Part shown: piece by piece, positions 8,464 to 17,932 of the stretch
Layout of the letters: each line of letters begins with the position of its first letter
Numbering within the stretch: the first letter of the stretch is position 1
Assembly (NCBI GenBank): GCA_947570265.1
Contig: CANOUR010000013.1
Location: 1 to 40,260 of the forward strand
DNA length: 40,260 bases
Source of the DNA: an uncultured Bacteroidales bacterium
GTDB lineage: Bacteria; Bacteroidota; Bacteroidia; Bacteroidales; Muribaculaceae
Direction: 5' to 3'
Made by a program: the position numbers and the translations under genes
The notes under the pieces: generated by a model
The model's database searches: none
What the model was told of the DNA's origin: nothing
Seen by the model: only the letters and a program-made list of their open reading frames with translations

Positions 8464-10893
8464 ATGAAACATTTATATTTTTTATCGTTGTGTGGTTTGA
8501 CGACGTTTGTCGCCGCTTCGGCTGCTGATGTAAAAGGGCTTGTGATGAACACTGCCGCGGATTCTCCTGAGGCGTATGCAACGGTGAGAGTGTTTGCTGA
8601 CGGTGATTCAGTGAAGGCTGTATCGCTTACGACTACCGATGAGCAAGGTCGCTTCAAAGTGTCTCTGCCGTCGGCCGATACCTACAAGGTGATAGTGCAG
8701 GCGGTGGGAGTGACTCCGTATGTCGCTACGCTTGATGTGGGTGATGACGATGTCGACATGGGTATCGTGCCGCTGGTGCCGTCGAATGAACTGGCGGAGG
8801 TGGTTGTGAGATCGCAGCGACCTTTGATAAAAAGAGAGATAGACCGTCTGAGCTATGATGTGCAGGCTGACGATGAGTCGAAGACGTCAACGATACTCGA
8901 TATATTGCGCAAAGTGCCGATGGTGAGTGTCGACGGACAGAATAATATAAGGATCAAGGGGCAGGGAGGCTTCAAGGTCTATAAGAACGGGCGGTTGAAC
9001 AAGGCTTTCACCCAGAATCCGAGTGATATTTTTCAGGCTATACCGGCGTCTTCGATCAAGCGGATAGAGGTGATAACCGATCCGGGTGCGCGTGAGGATG
9101 CCGAGGGTGGTGGCCTGATACTTAATATAGTGACAAACGAAGATTCGGTGGTGAAAGGTATCACTGGAACTGTGTCTTTGTCGTCGAGCACTGCCAGAGA
9201 TGGCATACCGTTGCCTAATCTTTATCTTACGAGCCAGGTGGGCAAGCTGATGCTGTCGGCTTATGGTGGCTATGTGCATAATCCTCCGGGAAACAACCGC
9301 AGCAGTGACGAATCGTGGGGTAGCTATGCCACAACCGGTAACACGCTACACACCAGATCGGAGTCGTCGTCGCGCTCCAATTATGGCTGGGGAGGGCTTG
9401 AGGCTTCGCTCGACATTGATTCGCTGAATCTCGTGACGATGGAATTCGGAGTGTCGCCCAACCGGTCGCGCACAGATTCGTCGAGTTTCACCGAGGTGCT
9501 TGACGGAGACCGTACGGTGTACTCTTACGACAATATATCGTCTACACCTGTCTCGAGGAGTCTGTATCTCAACGGTTCATTGAATTACCAACGATCGACG
9601 CGACGCAAGGGCGAAACAATCACGCTGTCGTATCAGATCTCGGGGTCGAATGGCAGCGCGAAGTCGCAAAGCCATTATGAGAATATGATTGATATGCCTG
9701 TTGCTTATACAGGTGTGATGTCGGACAGCAGATCGACATTCCTCGAGCAGACGGCGCAAGTCGACTGGATTCATCCGTTCAATGATCACAGCAAACTGGA
9801 TGTAGGTGGGAAATATATACATCGCAGGAATCATGCGCTGTCGGACTACGACTACATAGGATTGCGCAGCGACCATACGGATTTTGAACATGTCATGCAA
9901 GTAGGGGCGGTTTATGCTGATTGGCGTTATTCGATCAGCAAATGGAATTTCAGAGCTGGCCTGAGATATGAATACACGCGCCTGTCGGCAGATTATCCGG
10001 ACGGGTCTCAAGCTGGTTTCGGGTCTGATCTGCATGACGTTGTGCCAAATGCGGCGGTGTCGTGGAATATCAATGAGTCGAACACTATAAAGGCGAGTTA
10101 TGGAATGAACATACAGCGCCCGGGAATCGACTATCTCAATCCGGCGGTGGTAGAATCGCCGTATATGGTGTCATCGGGTAACCCGGATCTCGGCTCTGCC
10201 CACTACAACAATGTCAACCTGGAGTATTCACTTACGAAAAGCAATGTGTATCTCGAGGTCAATGCCGGATACACTTTCCTGAACAATGCCGTTGCGTCGG
10301 TGCGCACGGTGAACGGCGATGTCGTCTACAATACGTATGCCAACATAGATCATCAGCGGCAGGCTTTTATGTCGGCCTATATGCAATGGTCGCCGCGAGA
10401 CAAAATGCAGGTTATAGCCTCGGCGACTGTCGGCTATGGAAAATGCTCGTCTCCGGCGCTCGGACTGTCGCTCGCGCGATGGACTACATGGAACATGATC
10501 TCGGTAAGCCAGCGGTTGCCTTGGAAGCTATCGTTGCGAGGTGCGGTATATTATAATGAGGGATATATGTCAAATGTGTATCAGTATTCGCGTCCGATCC
10601 ATGGCGAGAACTTTGACTGGGATATATCGCTGCAGCGGTCGTTGCTGAAGGATGACAGATTGTCTGTGAGAGTGATGTGGAACCGTCCGTTCGGACGAAT
10701 GAAAACAGCATACCGGACAGTGTCGGTCAACAGTGATTACACCGGACGGCGTGATGCGTGGTACTACCGGCAGACATGGGTGTCGCTCAATGTTAGCTAC
10801 AGATTCGGCACACTCAATGCCTCAGTGAAGAAAACTGCGAAGAGTATACAGAACGACGACCTGAAGGGGCAACCTTCGGGCAACGCGAACTGA
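8464..10893 (+). CDS. Outer-membrane beta-barrel protein (OMP_b-brl_3, TonB-receptor-like)
   Basis: Protein of 809 residues with a signal peptide (MKHLYFLSLCGLTTFVAASA). Residues about 22-105 are a carboxypeptidase-regulatory-like beta-sandwich (DVKGLV ... TDEQGRFKVSLP). A plug-like segment follows at about 120-240, with DILRKVPMVSVDGQ, IRIKGQGG, IKRIEVITDPGAREDAEGGG and LNIVTN. The rest is a large barrel with alternating polar and aromatic strands. This is the TonB-dependent-receptor-like family PF14905 rather than a SusC. The start is the ATG at 8464; a TTG overlapping the nitroreductase stop would only extend the leader. No SusD partner is adjacent; the cargo is unknown. Confidence 0.85.
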   Translation: MKHLYFLSLCGLTTFVAASAADVKGLVMNTAADSPEAYATVRVFADGDSVKAVSLTTTDEQGRFKVSLPSADTYKVIVQAVGVTPYVATLDVGDDDVDMGIVPLVPSNELAEVVVRSQRPLIKREIDRLSYDVQADDESKTSTILDILRKVPMVSVDGQNNIRIKGQGGFKVYKNGRLNKAFTQNPSDIFQAIPASSIKRIEVITDPGAREDAEGGGLILNIVTNEDSVVKGITGTVSLSSSTARDGIPLPNLYLTSQVGKLMLSAYGGYVHNPPGNNRSSDESWGSYATTGNTLHTRSESSSRSNYGWGGLEASLDIDSLNLVTMEFGVSPNRSRTDSSSFTEVLDGDRTVYSYDNISSTPVSRSLYLNGSLNYQRSTRRKGETITLSYQISGSNGSAKSQSHYENMIDMPVAYTGVMSDSRSTFLEQTAQVDWIHPFNDHSKLDVGGKYIHRRNHALSDYDYIGLRSDHTDFEHVMQVGAVYADWRYSISKWNFRAGLRYEYTRLSADYPDGSQAGFGSDLHDVVPNAAVSWNINESNTIKASYGMNIQRPGIDYLNPAVVESPYMVSSGNPDLGSAHYNNVNLEYSLTKSNVYLEVNAGYTFLNNAVASVRTVNGDVVYNTYANIDHQRQAFMSAYMQWSPRDKMQVIASATVGYGKCSSPALGLSLARWTTWNMISVSQRLPWKLSLRGAVYYNEGYMSNVYQYSRPIHGENFDWDISLQRSLLKDDRLSVRVMWNRPFGRMKTAYRTVSVNSDYTGRRDAWYYRQTWVSLNVSYRFGTLNASVKKTAKSIQNDDLKGQPSGNAN

Positions 10894-10920
10894 TGTCGAC
10901 ACCCAGCTGATTGATATACA

Positions 10921-12198
10921 ATGCACCCGACGTTAGATTATCTCCGTGAGCGCAAGAGAGGGGCAACAGCTTCATTGGTCTCTAAACTGGAATGTAGGAG
11001 TGGCCTTGAAATAAGGACATTCAGAGATGTTTCACTAAAACCGTTGGGGCAAATCCCCGCGCCATATCCGGAAACCTCGGGTCATCTGATCGTTGATGAT
11101 AACGAGTTTCTTGCTGAGGTGATGCAGAAGAAGCCGACCGGCGGGGAGCGCATAGCCGGGGTGTCGCTTTACGGCGGATGGCTGCGAAAGGTGTGGGGGC
11201 ACTTTCTCATGGGAGGAACTGCCAGGCTTTGGCCGATTGTCAAAGGAGATCTGCTAAAGGATGTCGACACGGTCATTTTCTTTTCCAACGACTTGAAGGA
11301 GCCGCTTGGGGGAAACTATCTTGAGCTTATGCAGCTGTTGGGTGTAGCAGATAAGATACGGATAATTGACCATGCTGTATGTGTCGACCGCCTTATTGTG
11401 CCGGATATTTCATTTGAACACGATGTTTTCAGTTCAGTGGAGTGCCGAGATACATTTGACTATATCCGCATGAACGCTCTAAAGTGTCGCAGCAGGAAAA
11501 CAAGAAGAAATGCCCCGAAAAAGATATTTTTGACCCGGTCGAGGCTGAAAAATGCCATGATAAACGAGGTTAATCTTGATAAGATCGATAAGTTGTTTTC
11601 CGATAACGGGTTTGACGTGATTTCTCCGGAGCATATGTCGCTTACCGAAATGATCAATCTGTTTGAAGAGGCCACGGAGTTGGCAACCTTGTCAGGCTCA
11701 ATCGCTCATAATCTTATTTTCGATGCTCCGGGTTCAGACAGAAGGCATATTATAATTGAGCGTCACCCAAGACCCAATACATTTCAAATAAATATTGATC
11801 AGATGATGGGTTATAGGACAGTGTATGTCGACGGTTTCTATCTTCCGAATTTTTCCTGTTCAAGTAATTCGGTGATGCTTTATGCCATGACGCCTCAGCT
11901 CATGGATTTTGCCGACAGAGCAAATTGGGATGTGAGATCTTTTGATGGATATAATTCAACAAAGACAAAGCATAAAGAGCTGAAGCAATTCCTATCGCGA
12001 TATAGACGCTATTTCGGCAACAGTGAAACCATCGCGCAGTGGGAAATTGAAGATGCTCCGGTAATCGCGGAAGCAGTAATTGACACTTGCCGGCACTACA
12101 ACCGATGGTTGATTGACCATATGCCATTGTTATGGTTTGACTATCTGACACCCGGATTTTTATATCGGGCAGTGAAGTCAATGCTCCGCGGCAGGTAG
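10921..12198 (+). CDS. GT61-like (DUF563) glycosyltransferase
   Basis: Protein of 425 residues without a signal peptide. The region KIFLTRSRLKNAMINEVN (about residues 200-217) followed by LFSDNGFDVISPEHMSLTEMI and ATLSGSIAHNLIF (to about 270) is the typical GT61 core: a KxxxxR segment, a short Rossmann-like unit and a conserved acceptor-site SG. GT61 enzymes add sugars in LPS or capsule synthesis, or to proteins. The gene starts 27 nt after the barrel gene, so is probably in its transcript. It is AT-richer than its neighbours, and no other glycan-synthesis gene is near, suggesting acquisition or an orphan modification role. Confidence 0.7.
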   Translation: MHPTLDYLRERKRGATASLVSKLECRSGLEIRTFRDVSLKPLGQIPAPYPETSGHLIVDDNEFLAEVMQKKPTGGERIAGVSLYGGWLRKVWGHFLMGGTARLWPIVKGDLLKDVDTVIFFSNDLKEPLGGNYLELMQLLGVADKIRIIDHAVCVDRLIVPDISFEHDVFSSVECRDTFDYIRMNALKCRSRKTRRNAPKKIFLTRSRLKNAMINEVNLDKIDKLFSDNGFDVISPEHMSLTEMINLFEEATELATLSGSIAHNLIFDAPGSDRRHIIIERHPRPNTFQINIDQMMGYRTVYVDGFYLPNFSCSSNSVMLYAMTPQLMDFADRANWDVRSFDGYNSTKTKHKELKQFLSRYRRYFGNSETIAQWEIEDAPVIAEAVIDTCRHYNRWLIDHMPLLWFDYLTPGFLYRAVKSMLRGR

Positions 12199-12293
12199 TA
12201 GTGGTAGAATGCAACAGTAATATTCAATAGCGCAGTCGTGAGTGATTTTTCATTCGGCGGCGTTTTAACATGCCGATTTTGAACGAAGAACAG

Positions 12294-12330
12294 AAGAGAC
12301 TGCCGATGCGTGATTGCAAGGCAGTCTCTT
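12294..12330. terminator. Terminator hairpin between convergent GT61 and hisS genes
   Basis: Perfect 11-bp stem AAGAGACTGCC/GGCAGTCTCTT with a 15-nt loop. T-runs are short on both sides. It lies 36 nt past the hisS stop on the minus strand. Confidence 0.6.
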
Positions 12331-12366
12331 ATGGTGTATGACGGTGCTCAATATATAAGATGGAGG

Positions 12367-13731
12367 TCAGCGAACCTGTGCGATGGCGTCGTCAACGGTG
12401 AGTTGAGATTGCTCGCCGGTGGTCATGTTCTTGAGGGTGATCGTGCCGTTGGAGGCCTCGGTGTCGCCTATCATGGCAACGAATGGAATGCCGAGATCGT
12501 CGGCGTATTTCATCTGTTTCTTTATTTTGGCCGGATCGGGATATAGCTCGGCAGAAATGCCGGCCGCGCGGAACTTGTCGAGTGCCTTTATGGACGCAAT
12601 CATCTCATTGCGGCCGAAGTTGACGAAAAGCACGCGTGTCGATTGAAGGATTTCGGAAGGGTAGAGGTTGAGTGTGTTAAGCACATCGTAGATGCGGTCG
12701 GCGCCAAATGACACACCAACACCCGATAGATCGGACATGCCGAAGACGCCTGTGAGATTATCGTAGCGTCCGCCGCCTGAGATTGATCCGATTTCGACAT
12801 CGAGAGCCTTGACTTCGATGATAGTTCCGGTGTAGTAGTTGAGTCCGCGAGCGAGCGAAACATCAAGATCGAGTTGCGCTTTCAGTCCACGGTTGAGAAT
12901 TCCTGTGGCAACTTCGGCCAGTTCCTGAACACCGATGCGTCCGGTTTCGCTTGCTCCGATGACAGTGTTGAGTTTGTCGAGACGCTCGGTGATAGTGCCG
13001 TCGATCATCAGTACGGGTACAAGCCGTTCGATGGCTTCTGCGCTAAGGCCTCGCTCAGTAAGCTCGGCCTTGACATTGTCGATGCCGATCTTGTCGATCT
13101 TGTCGATGGCCACGGTGATGTCGGTGAGTTTGTCGGGCTCGCCGATAAATTCGGCTATGCCTGCGAGAATCTTGCGGTTGTTGAGCTTTATGGCGATGCG
13201 TATACCCAGCCGTGAGAATACTTCGTCGATCATCTTAAGCAGCTCGATTTCATTGAACAGGCCGTCAGAGCCGACGATGTCGGCGTCGCATTGGAAAAAC
13301 TCGCGGTAGCGACCTTTCTGCGGACGGTCGGCGCGCCATACAGGTTGTATCTGATAGCGTTTGAACGGCATCTGGAGGTCGTTGCGGTGCATGACCACGA
13401 AGCGTGCGAACGGCACAGTGAGGTCGTATCTCAGGCCTTTCTCGCAAAGCTGCGATGCGAGGCGGCCGCGTGCGTCGGGATCGTCGAGCAGCTGACGGTC
13501 GACGCCGCTGATGAAGTCGCCTGAATTGAGTATTTTGAAGAGGAGTTTGTCACCTTCCTCGCCATATTTGCCCATGAGGGTGGAGAGGTTTTCCATGGCC
13601 GGCGTTTCGATCTGGCGGAAGCCGAACAGGTGGAACACTTCACGGATTGTGTCGAAGATATAATTGCGACGCGCCATCTCCGCCGGAGTGAAGTCGCGTG
13701 TGCCTTTGGGTATGGATGGTTTCTGTGCCAT
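12367..13731 (-). CDS. hisS: Histidyl-tRNA synthetase
   Basis: Class II aminoacyl-tRNA synthetase that charges tRNA-His; 454 residues, a normal length. Motif 1 is in the N-terminus ([13 protein letters not shown], then [15 protein letters not shown]), motif 2 is [19 protein letters not shown] near residue 130, and the His-specific [15 protein letters not shown] and motif 3 (GGGRYDNL and FGADRI) follow. A C-terminal anticodon-binding domain occupies about 360-454. It is downstream of a tRNA-Ser gene on the same strand, but a terminator between them implies its own promoter, which was not identified. Confidence 0.96.
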   Translation of the reverse strand: MAQKPSIPKGTRDFTPAEMARRNYIFDTIREVFHLFGFRQIETPAMENLSTLMGKYGEEGDKLLFKILNSGDFISGVDRQLLDDPDARGRLASQLCEKGLRYDLTVPFARFVVMHRNDLQMPFKRYQIQPVWRADRPQKGRYREFFQCDADIVGSDGLFNEIELLKMIDEVFSRLGIRIAIKLNNRKILAGIAEFIGEPDKLTDITVAIDKIDKIGIDNVKAELTERGLSAEAIERLVPVLMIDGTITERLDKLNTVIGASETGRIGVQELAEVATGILNRGLKAQLDLDVSLARGLNYYTGTIIEVKALDVEIGSISGGGRYDNLTGVFGMSDLSGVGVSFGADRIYDVLNTLNLYPSEILQSTRVLFVNFGRNEMIASIKALDKFRAAGISAELYPDPAKIKKQMKYADDLGIPFVAMIGDTEASNGTITLKNMTTGEQSQLTVDDAIAQVR

Positions 13732-13779
13732 GGCAGGTTGTCAGCTAAGTAATGGAATCACTTATTGTAAGCATATAAT

Positions 13780-13812
13780 AAAAAAAGCCGAGGTTGAATC
13801 TCGACTTTTTTT
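13780..13812 (-). terminator. Terminator of the tRNA-Ser(GCU) gene
   Basis: On the minus strand a 6-bp stem GTCGAG/CTCGGC (one T-G wobble) is followed by seven T. The opposite strand also ends in a T-run, so it can act both ways. Confidence 0.75.
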
Positions 13813-13813
13813 G

Positions 13814-13900
13814 CGGAGAGGACGAGATTCGAACTCGTGGTAGGATTGCTCCTACGTCAGTTTAGCAAACTGGTGGTTTCAGCCACTCACCCACCTCTCC
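13814..13900 (-). tRNA. tRNA-Ser (anticodon GCU)
   Basis: 87-nt class II tRNA with acceptor stem GGAGAGG/CCTCTCC, anticodon loop TTGCTAA (anticodon GCT), a long variable arm GTAGGA..TCCTAC and the T-arm motif GTTCGAATC. Discriminator G; CCA is not encoded. Confidence 0.95.
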
Positions 13901-13927
13901 GGGTGACACTTTTTCTTAAATGCAGTG

Positions 13928-13935
13928 CAAAGGTA
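13928..13935 (-). promoter_or_regulatory. Bacteroidetes -7 box of the tRNA-Ser(GCU) gene
   Basis: The minus strand reads TACCTTTG, the same octamer as at the other tRNA-Ser gene (21216-21223). It is 28 nt before the tRNA 5' end. Confidence 0.7.
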
Positions 13936-13966
13936 AGCAGCATTTGTGAATTATGCAAGTACTTTT

Positions 13967-14824
13967 CTACTTTTTTGAGATTTTTATTTCATCAACGTGT
14001 TTTTTGCTGAACAAACCGGCCTCGGCAAGCATGGAGATGGCGCGACTGCGACCGGAATCGATATTGGCTGCCACGTGGCTGTCGCTGTTGATGAAGATGC
14101 GGGCGTTTGAATCGAGAAGTAAGCTAAAGAATCGTTCGCGGGGAAATGTGCGGCCGGCATCGTCAAGAACTTTTGTGTTGATCTCGACAGCGATCCCTTT
14201 GCTGATTGTCGCAGACAGAAGTGCGCGGACACGTTCGATAAACCATGGTTCGTCTTCTATACCCGGAGAGAAGTGGGATGCATTGCGGGCAATTTTGTCG
14301 GCGTGTCCGAGAATGTCGAAATGTCCGGCCTCGACCATTTCCATCGATCGGTCGAAAAATGTCTGCACGACATATCTGATGTCGTTGCGAAAATGTGCCG
14401 CCATTTTTTTGTTGAAAGATGTGACACGTCCATCAATATCGATCGGGTTGCCGTCGAAGTCGGGAATGAAGTGCACGGAGGCGATGCGATAGTCGAGCGG
14501 CAGTGAGTCGAAATAGCTACTGCCGGGGCCCCAGTCTGATCCGAGATAGTCGATTTCCATGCCTGCGAGCAGTGTTATCGAATGACCATACAGTTGGCGT
14601 AGCCGGCCGATTTCTGAAAAGTAGGCTGCGACATCGCAGTCTGGCATGTTGCATGGAGACTGCAACGGCACAGGAGAGTGGGGTGTGAAGCCGAGTGTGG
14701 TGATGCCGGATGAAATGGCTTGTGTCACGAAGGCCTCCATGGTGTCGTGTCCGTCACAAAACTGTGTGTGGCAATGGAGATTGCTCGTCAGTGGATCAAC
14801 GTTGCTCAGCGCGCACGATGTCAT
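13967..14824 (-). CDS. PHP-domain phosphatase, histidinol-phosphatase-like
   Basis: Protein of 285 residues with the metal-binding motifs of PHP phosphoesterases in order: NLHCHTQFCDG (residues 15-25), TPHSPVP, AGMEIDYL, IASVHFI, HFDILGHADKIARN, VEINTK and the terminal FINSDSHVA. This is the HisK type of histidinol-phosphatase, which makes histidinol from its phosphate. The family also includes other phosphatases, and no his genes are adjacent, so the substrate is only probable. The ATG at 14824 overlaps the upstream gene by 29 nt, indicating translational coupling. It is the third gene of the glmS transcript. Confidence 0.82.
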   Translation of the reverse strand: MTSCALSNVDPLTSNLHCHTQFCDGHDTMEAFVTQAISSGITTLGFTPHSPVPLQSPCNMPDCDVAAYFSEIGRLRQLYGHSITLLAGMEIDYLGSDWGPGSSYFDSLPLDYRIASVHFIPDFDGNPIDIDGRVTSFNKKMAAHFRNDIRYVVQTFFDRSMEMVEAGHFDILGHADKIARNASHFSPGIEDEPWFIERVRALLSATISKGIAVEINTKVLDDAGRTFPRERFFSLLLDSNARIFINSDSHVAANIDSGRSRAISMLAEAGLFSKKHVDEIKISKK

Positions 14825-16073
14825 TGGTAAGGCGTTTGAGGGTTGCGGTGTCGGCCTCGAGTTTGCGTTCGAGGTTTATTATGTCGGTGTCGCATGATCT
14901 GTCGCCACCGCTACGCCGTGATCTGAGCGATTGCAACAGGAGAGTGTCGTCGTTGAGACGACGTTTAGCTTCGTTCCAGTCGGAGATGAGTCCGCGTGCA
15001 TCGGGCGACCTGAAGTCGGATGCTTTCGTGATGATTCTTCCGTCGGGCATTGCGAACTGAAAACCGTTATGGCCTGATGCATTGGAAAGGCTTGCATGAT
15101 TTACAGCCTCGGTGAATGCGGTGTGAGTGGCTTCATCGGCATTCTCAAATTCACGGAGCATGGCATATGTAGGGAGGTTGTCGGTGTCGACATCGTAGTT
15201 GACGCGCAGGTCGGACGGCTTGAAGACGTAGATTTTCACGTGGTCGTCGTCGGTGTCGCGATCGCTTGCCCACCATCCGGCTCCGGTCACTTCATCGATG
15301 GCCATCATGAAATCGTTGGCGGGTGAATTGTATGGCATGCCGATGTTGGATGGTTGCAGAAAACTGCCGGAGTTTTCCCGACGAGCAATGAATATGTCAA
15401 GTCCGCCGAGTGATTGCGGGCCGTCGGCTGCAAAATAGAGGGTGACTCCATCGGGCATGATGTAGGGCGAATACAGCTGTCCGGGGATGTCGTCGGCGAA
15501 TATGCCGGCGCGGTCAAACAGAGAGCGTGGAGACTCCCAGCTGCCGTCGGCGAGGCGTGAGGTCTCTGACATGGTGAATTTGCCAGCAGGCGAATTGTCG
15601 TCATCGTCGGTGTTGACCCACATCATTGCGTCGCCATCTTCGGTGATGTAGACCGGATCGAGAGCTGTTTCTGCAATTTCAGATGGCAGACCTTGGACAG
15701 AGAGAGCCTCATTGAGAGAGCCGCTTGCAGGATTCAACCGGAAGTGGCGGAAGAAGTCGTAGCGGTCGACAGTGAGAGTGTCGATGATTACGATTTTCTC
15801 AACACGTTCGAGCATGTTGCGTCCCAGGTCGATACGCCGACGCAAGTCGTCGGTGCGGTCGATTGTCACGCCTGTGCGATATGGATCTTCGATGCGGTCG
15901 GCTGCAATCTGGTCGCGCTTGCGCTTAGAGACATATTTGTCGAGTAGTTCTTCGGCGGTGTCGAAATCGTAGGCGTTGAAGGCATTTAGCGCGGCATCGA
16001 ATGCCGAATTCTGTGCAACGGCTGACATAACTGCCACGGCTGCGGCAAGGGTGCATGCTTTACGATGGTTCAT
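14796..16073 (-). CDS. Secreted PD40/TolB-like beta-propeller protein with an N-terminal helical region
   Basis: Protein of 425 residues with a signal peptide ending near AQNSA. The N-terminal part (about 25-60) looks like a TPR-type helical hairpin: FDAALNAFNAYDFDTAEELL. The middle holds PD40-like propeller blades, seen as LYSPYIMPDGVTLYFAADGPQ and LGGLDIFIARREN (about 205-235), preceded by DPVYITEDGDAMMWV. The C-terminus is a charged helical region (LERKLEADTATLKRL). Related proteins are envelope-associated, but this one lacks an OmpA domain. It lies 11 nt after glmS and overlaps the PHP gene, so the three form an operon. A role in cell-wall upkeep is an inference from context only. Confidence 0.65.
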   Translation of the reverse strand: MNHRKACTLAAAVAVMSAVAQNSAFDAALNAFNAYDFDTAEELLDKYVSKRKRDQIAADRIEDPYRTGVTIDRTDDLRRRIDLGRNMLERVEKIVIIDTLTVDRYDFFRHFRLNPASGSLNEALSVQGLPSEIAETALDPVYITEDGDAMMWVNTDDDDNSPAGKFTMSETSRLADGSWESPRSLFDRAGIFADDIPGQLYSPYIMPDGVTLYFAADGPQSLGGLDIFIARRENSGSFLQPSNIGMPYNSPANDFMMAIDEVTGAGWWASDRDTDDDHVKIYVFKPSDLRVNYDVDTDNLPTYAMLREFENADEATHTAFTEAVNHASLSNASGHNGFQFAMPDGRIITKASDFRSPDARGLISDWNEAKRRLNDDTLLLQSLRSRRSGGDRSCDTDIINLERKLEADTATLKRLTNDIVRAEQR

Positions 16074-16084
16074 GGATCACACTG

Positions 16085-17932
16085 TTATTCTACGGTGACT
16101 GATTTTGCAAGGTTGCGCGGTTGGTCGACATCACATCCTTTGTAGTGCGCCACATAGTATGCAAGCAGTTGCAGGGGGACTGAGGCAACGATGGGTGTGA
16201 GGCATTCCATGACGCGGGGGATCTCGAGGCAGTAGTCGGCGAGCTTGCGCATGTCTTCGTTTCCTGTATTTGTGATGGCGATCACATGTCCTCCGCGTGA
16301 TTTCACCTGCTGCACGTTGCTGACTATCTTGTCGTAGAGAGAGTCGCTCGGCGCGATTATTACCGATGGCATATCTTTGTCGATCAGCGCAATCGGACCG
16401 TGCTTCATTTCGGCGGCGGGATAGCCCTCGGCATGGATGTAGCTGATTTCCTTCAGCTTAAGGGCGCCTTCGAGAGCAGTGGGGTAGTTGTAGCCTCGTC
16501 CGAGATAGAGGAAGTTGCGGGCATAGGTGAATATGCGCGACATCTCGCGGATGGCGTCGTCGAGCTTGAGCACCTGACGGAGTATGTCGGGGATGCGCAA
16601 CAATTCTCCGGCTATGGCCGTGACTTGCTGCTGTGAGATAGTGCCGCGCAACTGTCCGGCACAGAGAGCGAGCAGTGTGAGCACCGTTACCTGTCCGGTG
16701 AACGCTTTTGTTGATGCAACGCCTATCTCGGGGCCGACGTGGATGTATGTGCCGGAATCGGTGGCTCGCGGGATCGATGCCCCTACGACATTGCATATGC
16801 CGTAGACAAAAGCGCCTTTGCTCTTTGCGAGTTCGATGGCAGCCAGTGTGTCGGCTGTCTCACCGCTCTGTGATATGGCAATGACGATGTCGCGGTCGGT
16901 GATGAATGGCGATCCGTAGCGGAATTCGGATGCGTATTCGACTTCGACCGGCAGCGCACACATATCCTGTATGAGACGTTTGCCTATGAGGGCGGCGTGC
17001 CATGATGTGCCGCAGGCAACGATCACTATGCGGTTGGCGTTGAGGAAGCGCTCTTTGTTGTCGAGCACACCCGAGAGTATGACGCGATTGCCGTCGGCTG
17101 TGATGCGTCCGCGCAGACAGTCGCGCAGTGTGTCGGGCTGCTCGAAGATCTCTTTGAGCATGAATGTGTCGTAGCCCCCTTTTTCCAGTTGCTCGACGCT
17201 GAGGCGCAGTGTCTGTATGTCGAGACCTGGATGCGAGCCGTCGTTGAGCGAGATCACTTCGAGTGGCTCGTTGCGGCGTATCAGCGCCATCTCATCGTCA
17301 CCAAGATACACCACTTTGTCGGTGTAGCCGACAATGGGGGTGGCATCTGATGCTATGAATGTCTCGCCATCACCTATGCCGATGACAAGCGGGCTACTGC
17401 GCCGGGCGGCTATGAGAAGGTCGGGGTTGTCGCGTTCGATGACCGCAATGGCAAACGCACCGATGACCTGTCCGAGCGCCTCGCGGACGGCATCGGCCAA
17501 TGTGCAGTCGTTGGTCAGACGGATGTATTCGATGAGTTGGACGAGAACTTCGGTGTCGGTCTCGCTCGTAAATTTACATCCATGGCCGGCGAGGGCTTCG
17601 TGGAGCACTGCGTAGTTTTCTATCGTGCCGTTGTGGACTAACGCTATGCGTCCGTCATCGGATACGTGCGGATGGGCGTTTATGTCGTTGGGTATGCCGT
17701 GAGTGGCCCAGCGTGTGTGGGCTATGCCAAGAGTGCCGTCGTGAGGTTTTCCATCCACGGCAGCCTCGAGGTTCGACACCTTTCCTTGTGATTTGTAGAC
17801 GTGCATTTCGCCGCCGTCATTCTCAATGGCGACTCCAGAGCTGTCGTAACCTCTGTATTCCAGACGATGAAGACCTTGTGTCAGTATTTCATATGCGGGT
17901 TTTGTGCCCAGGTAACCTACTATTCCACACAT
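16085..17932 (-). CDS. glmS: Glutamine--fructose-6-phosphate aminotransferase (isomerizing)
   Basis: Makes glucosamine-6-phosphate from fructose-6-phosphate and glutamine, the entry to UDP-GlcNAc for peptidoglycan and LPS. 615 residues, normal length. The N-terminal glutaminase starts with the nucleophile Cys2 (MCGIVGYLG), with HTRWATHG near 75 and HNGTIENY near 100. Two SIS domains follow: ACGTSWHAAL, ISQSGETADTL, and the second near 460-600. The C-terminus NLAKSVTVE is the classic GlmS tail. First gene of an operon with the PD40-like and PHP genes. No glmS ribozyme was seen upstream; the leader has other inverted-repeat structure. Confidence 0.97.
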   Translation of the reverse strand: MCGIVGYLGTKPAYEILTQGLHRLEYRGYDSSGVAIENDGGEMHVYKSQGKVSNLEAAVDGKPHDGTLGIAHTRWATHGIPNDINAHPHVSDDGRIALVHNGTIENYAVLHEALAGHGCKFTSETDTEVLVQLIEYIRLTNDCTLADAVREALGQVIGAFAIAVIERDNPDLLIAARRSSPLVIGIGDGETFIASDATPIVGYTDKVVYLGDDEMALIRRNEPLEVISLNDGSHPGLDIQTLRLSVEQLEKGGYDTFMLKEIFEQPDTLRDCLRGRITADGNRVILSGVLDNKERFLNANRIVIVACGTSWHAALIGKRLIQDMCALPVEVEYASEFRYGSPFITDRDIVIAISQSGETADTLAAIELAKSKGAFVYGICNVVGASIPRATDSGTYIHVGPEIGVASTKAFTGQVTVLTLLALCAGQLRGTISQQQVTAIAGELLRIPDILRQVLKLDDAIREMSRIFTYARNFLYLGRGYNYPTALEGALKLKEISYIHAEGYPAAEMKHGPIALIDKDMPSVIIAPSDSLYDKIVSNVQQVKSRGGHVIAITNTGNEDMRKLADYCLEIPRVMECLTPIVASVPLQLLAYYVAHYKGCDVDQPRNLAKSVTVE

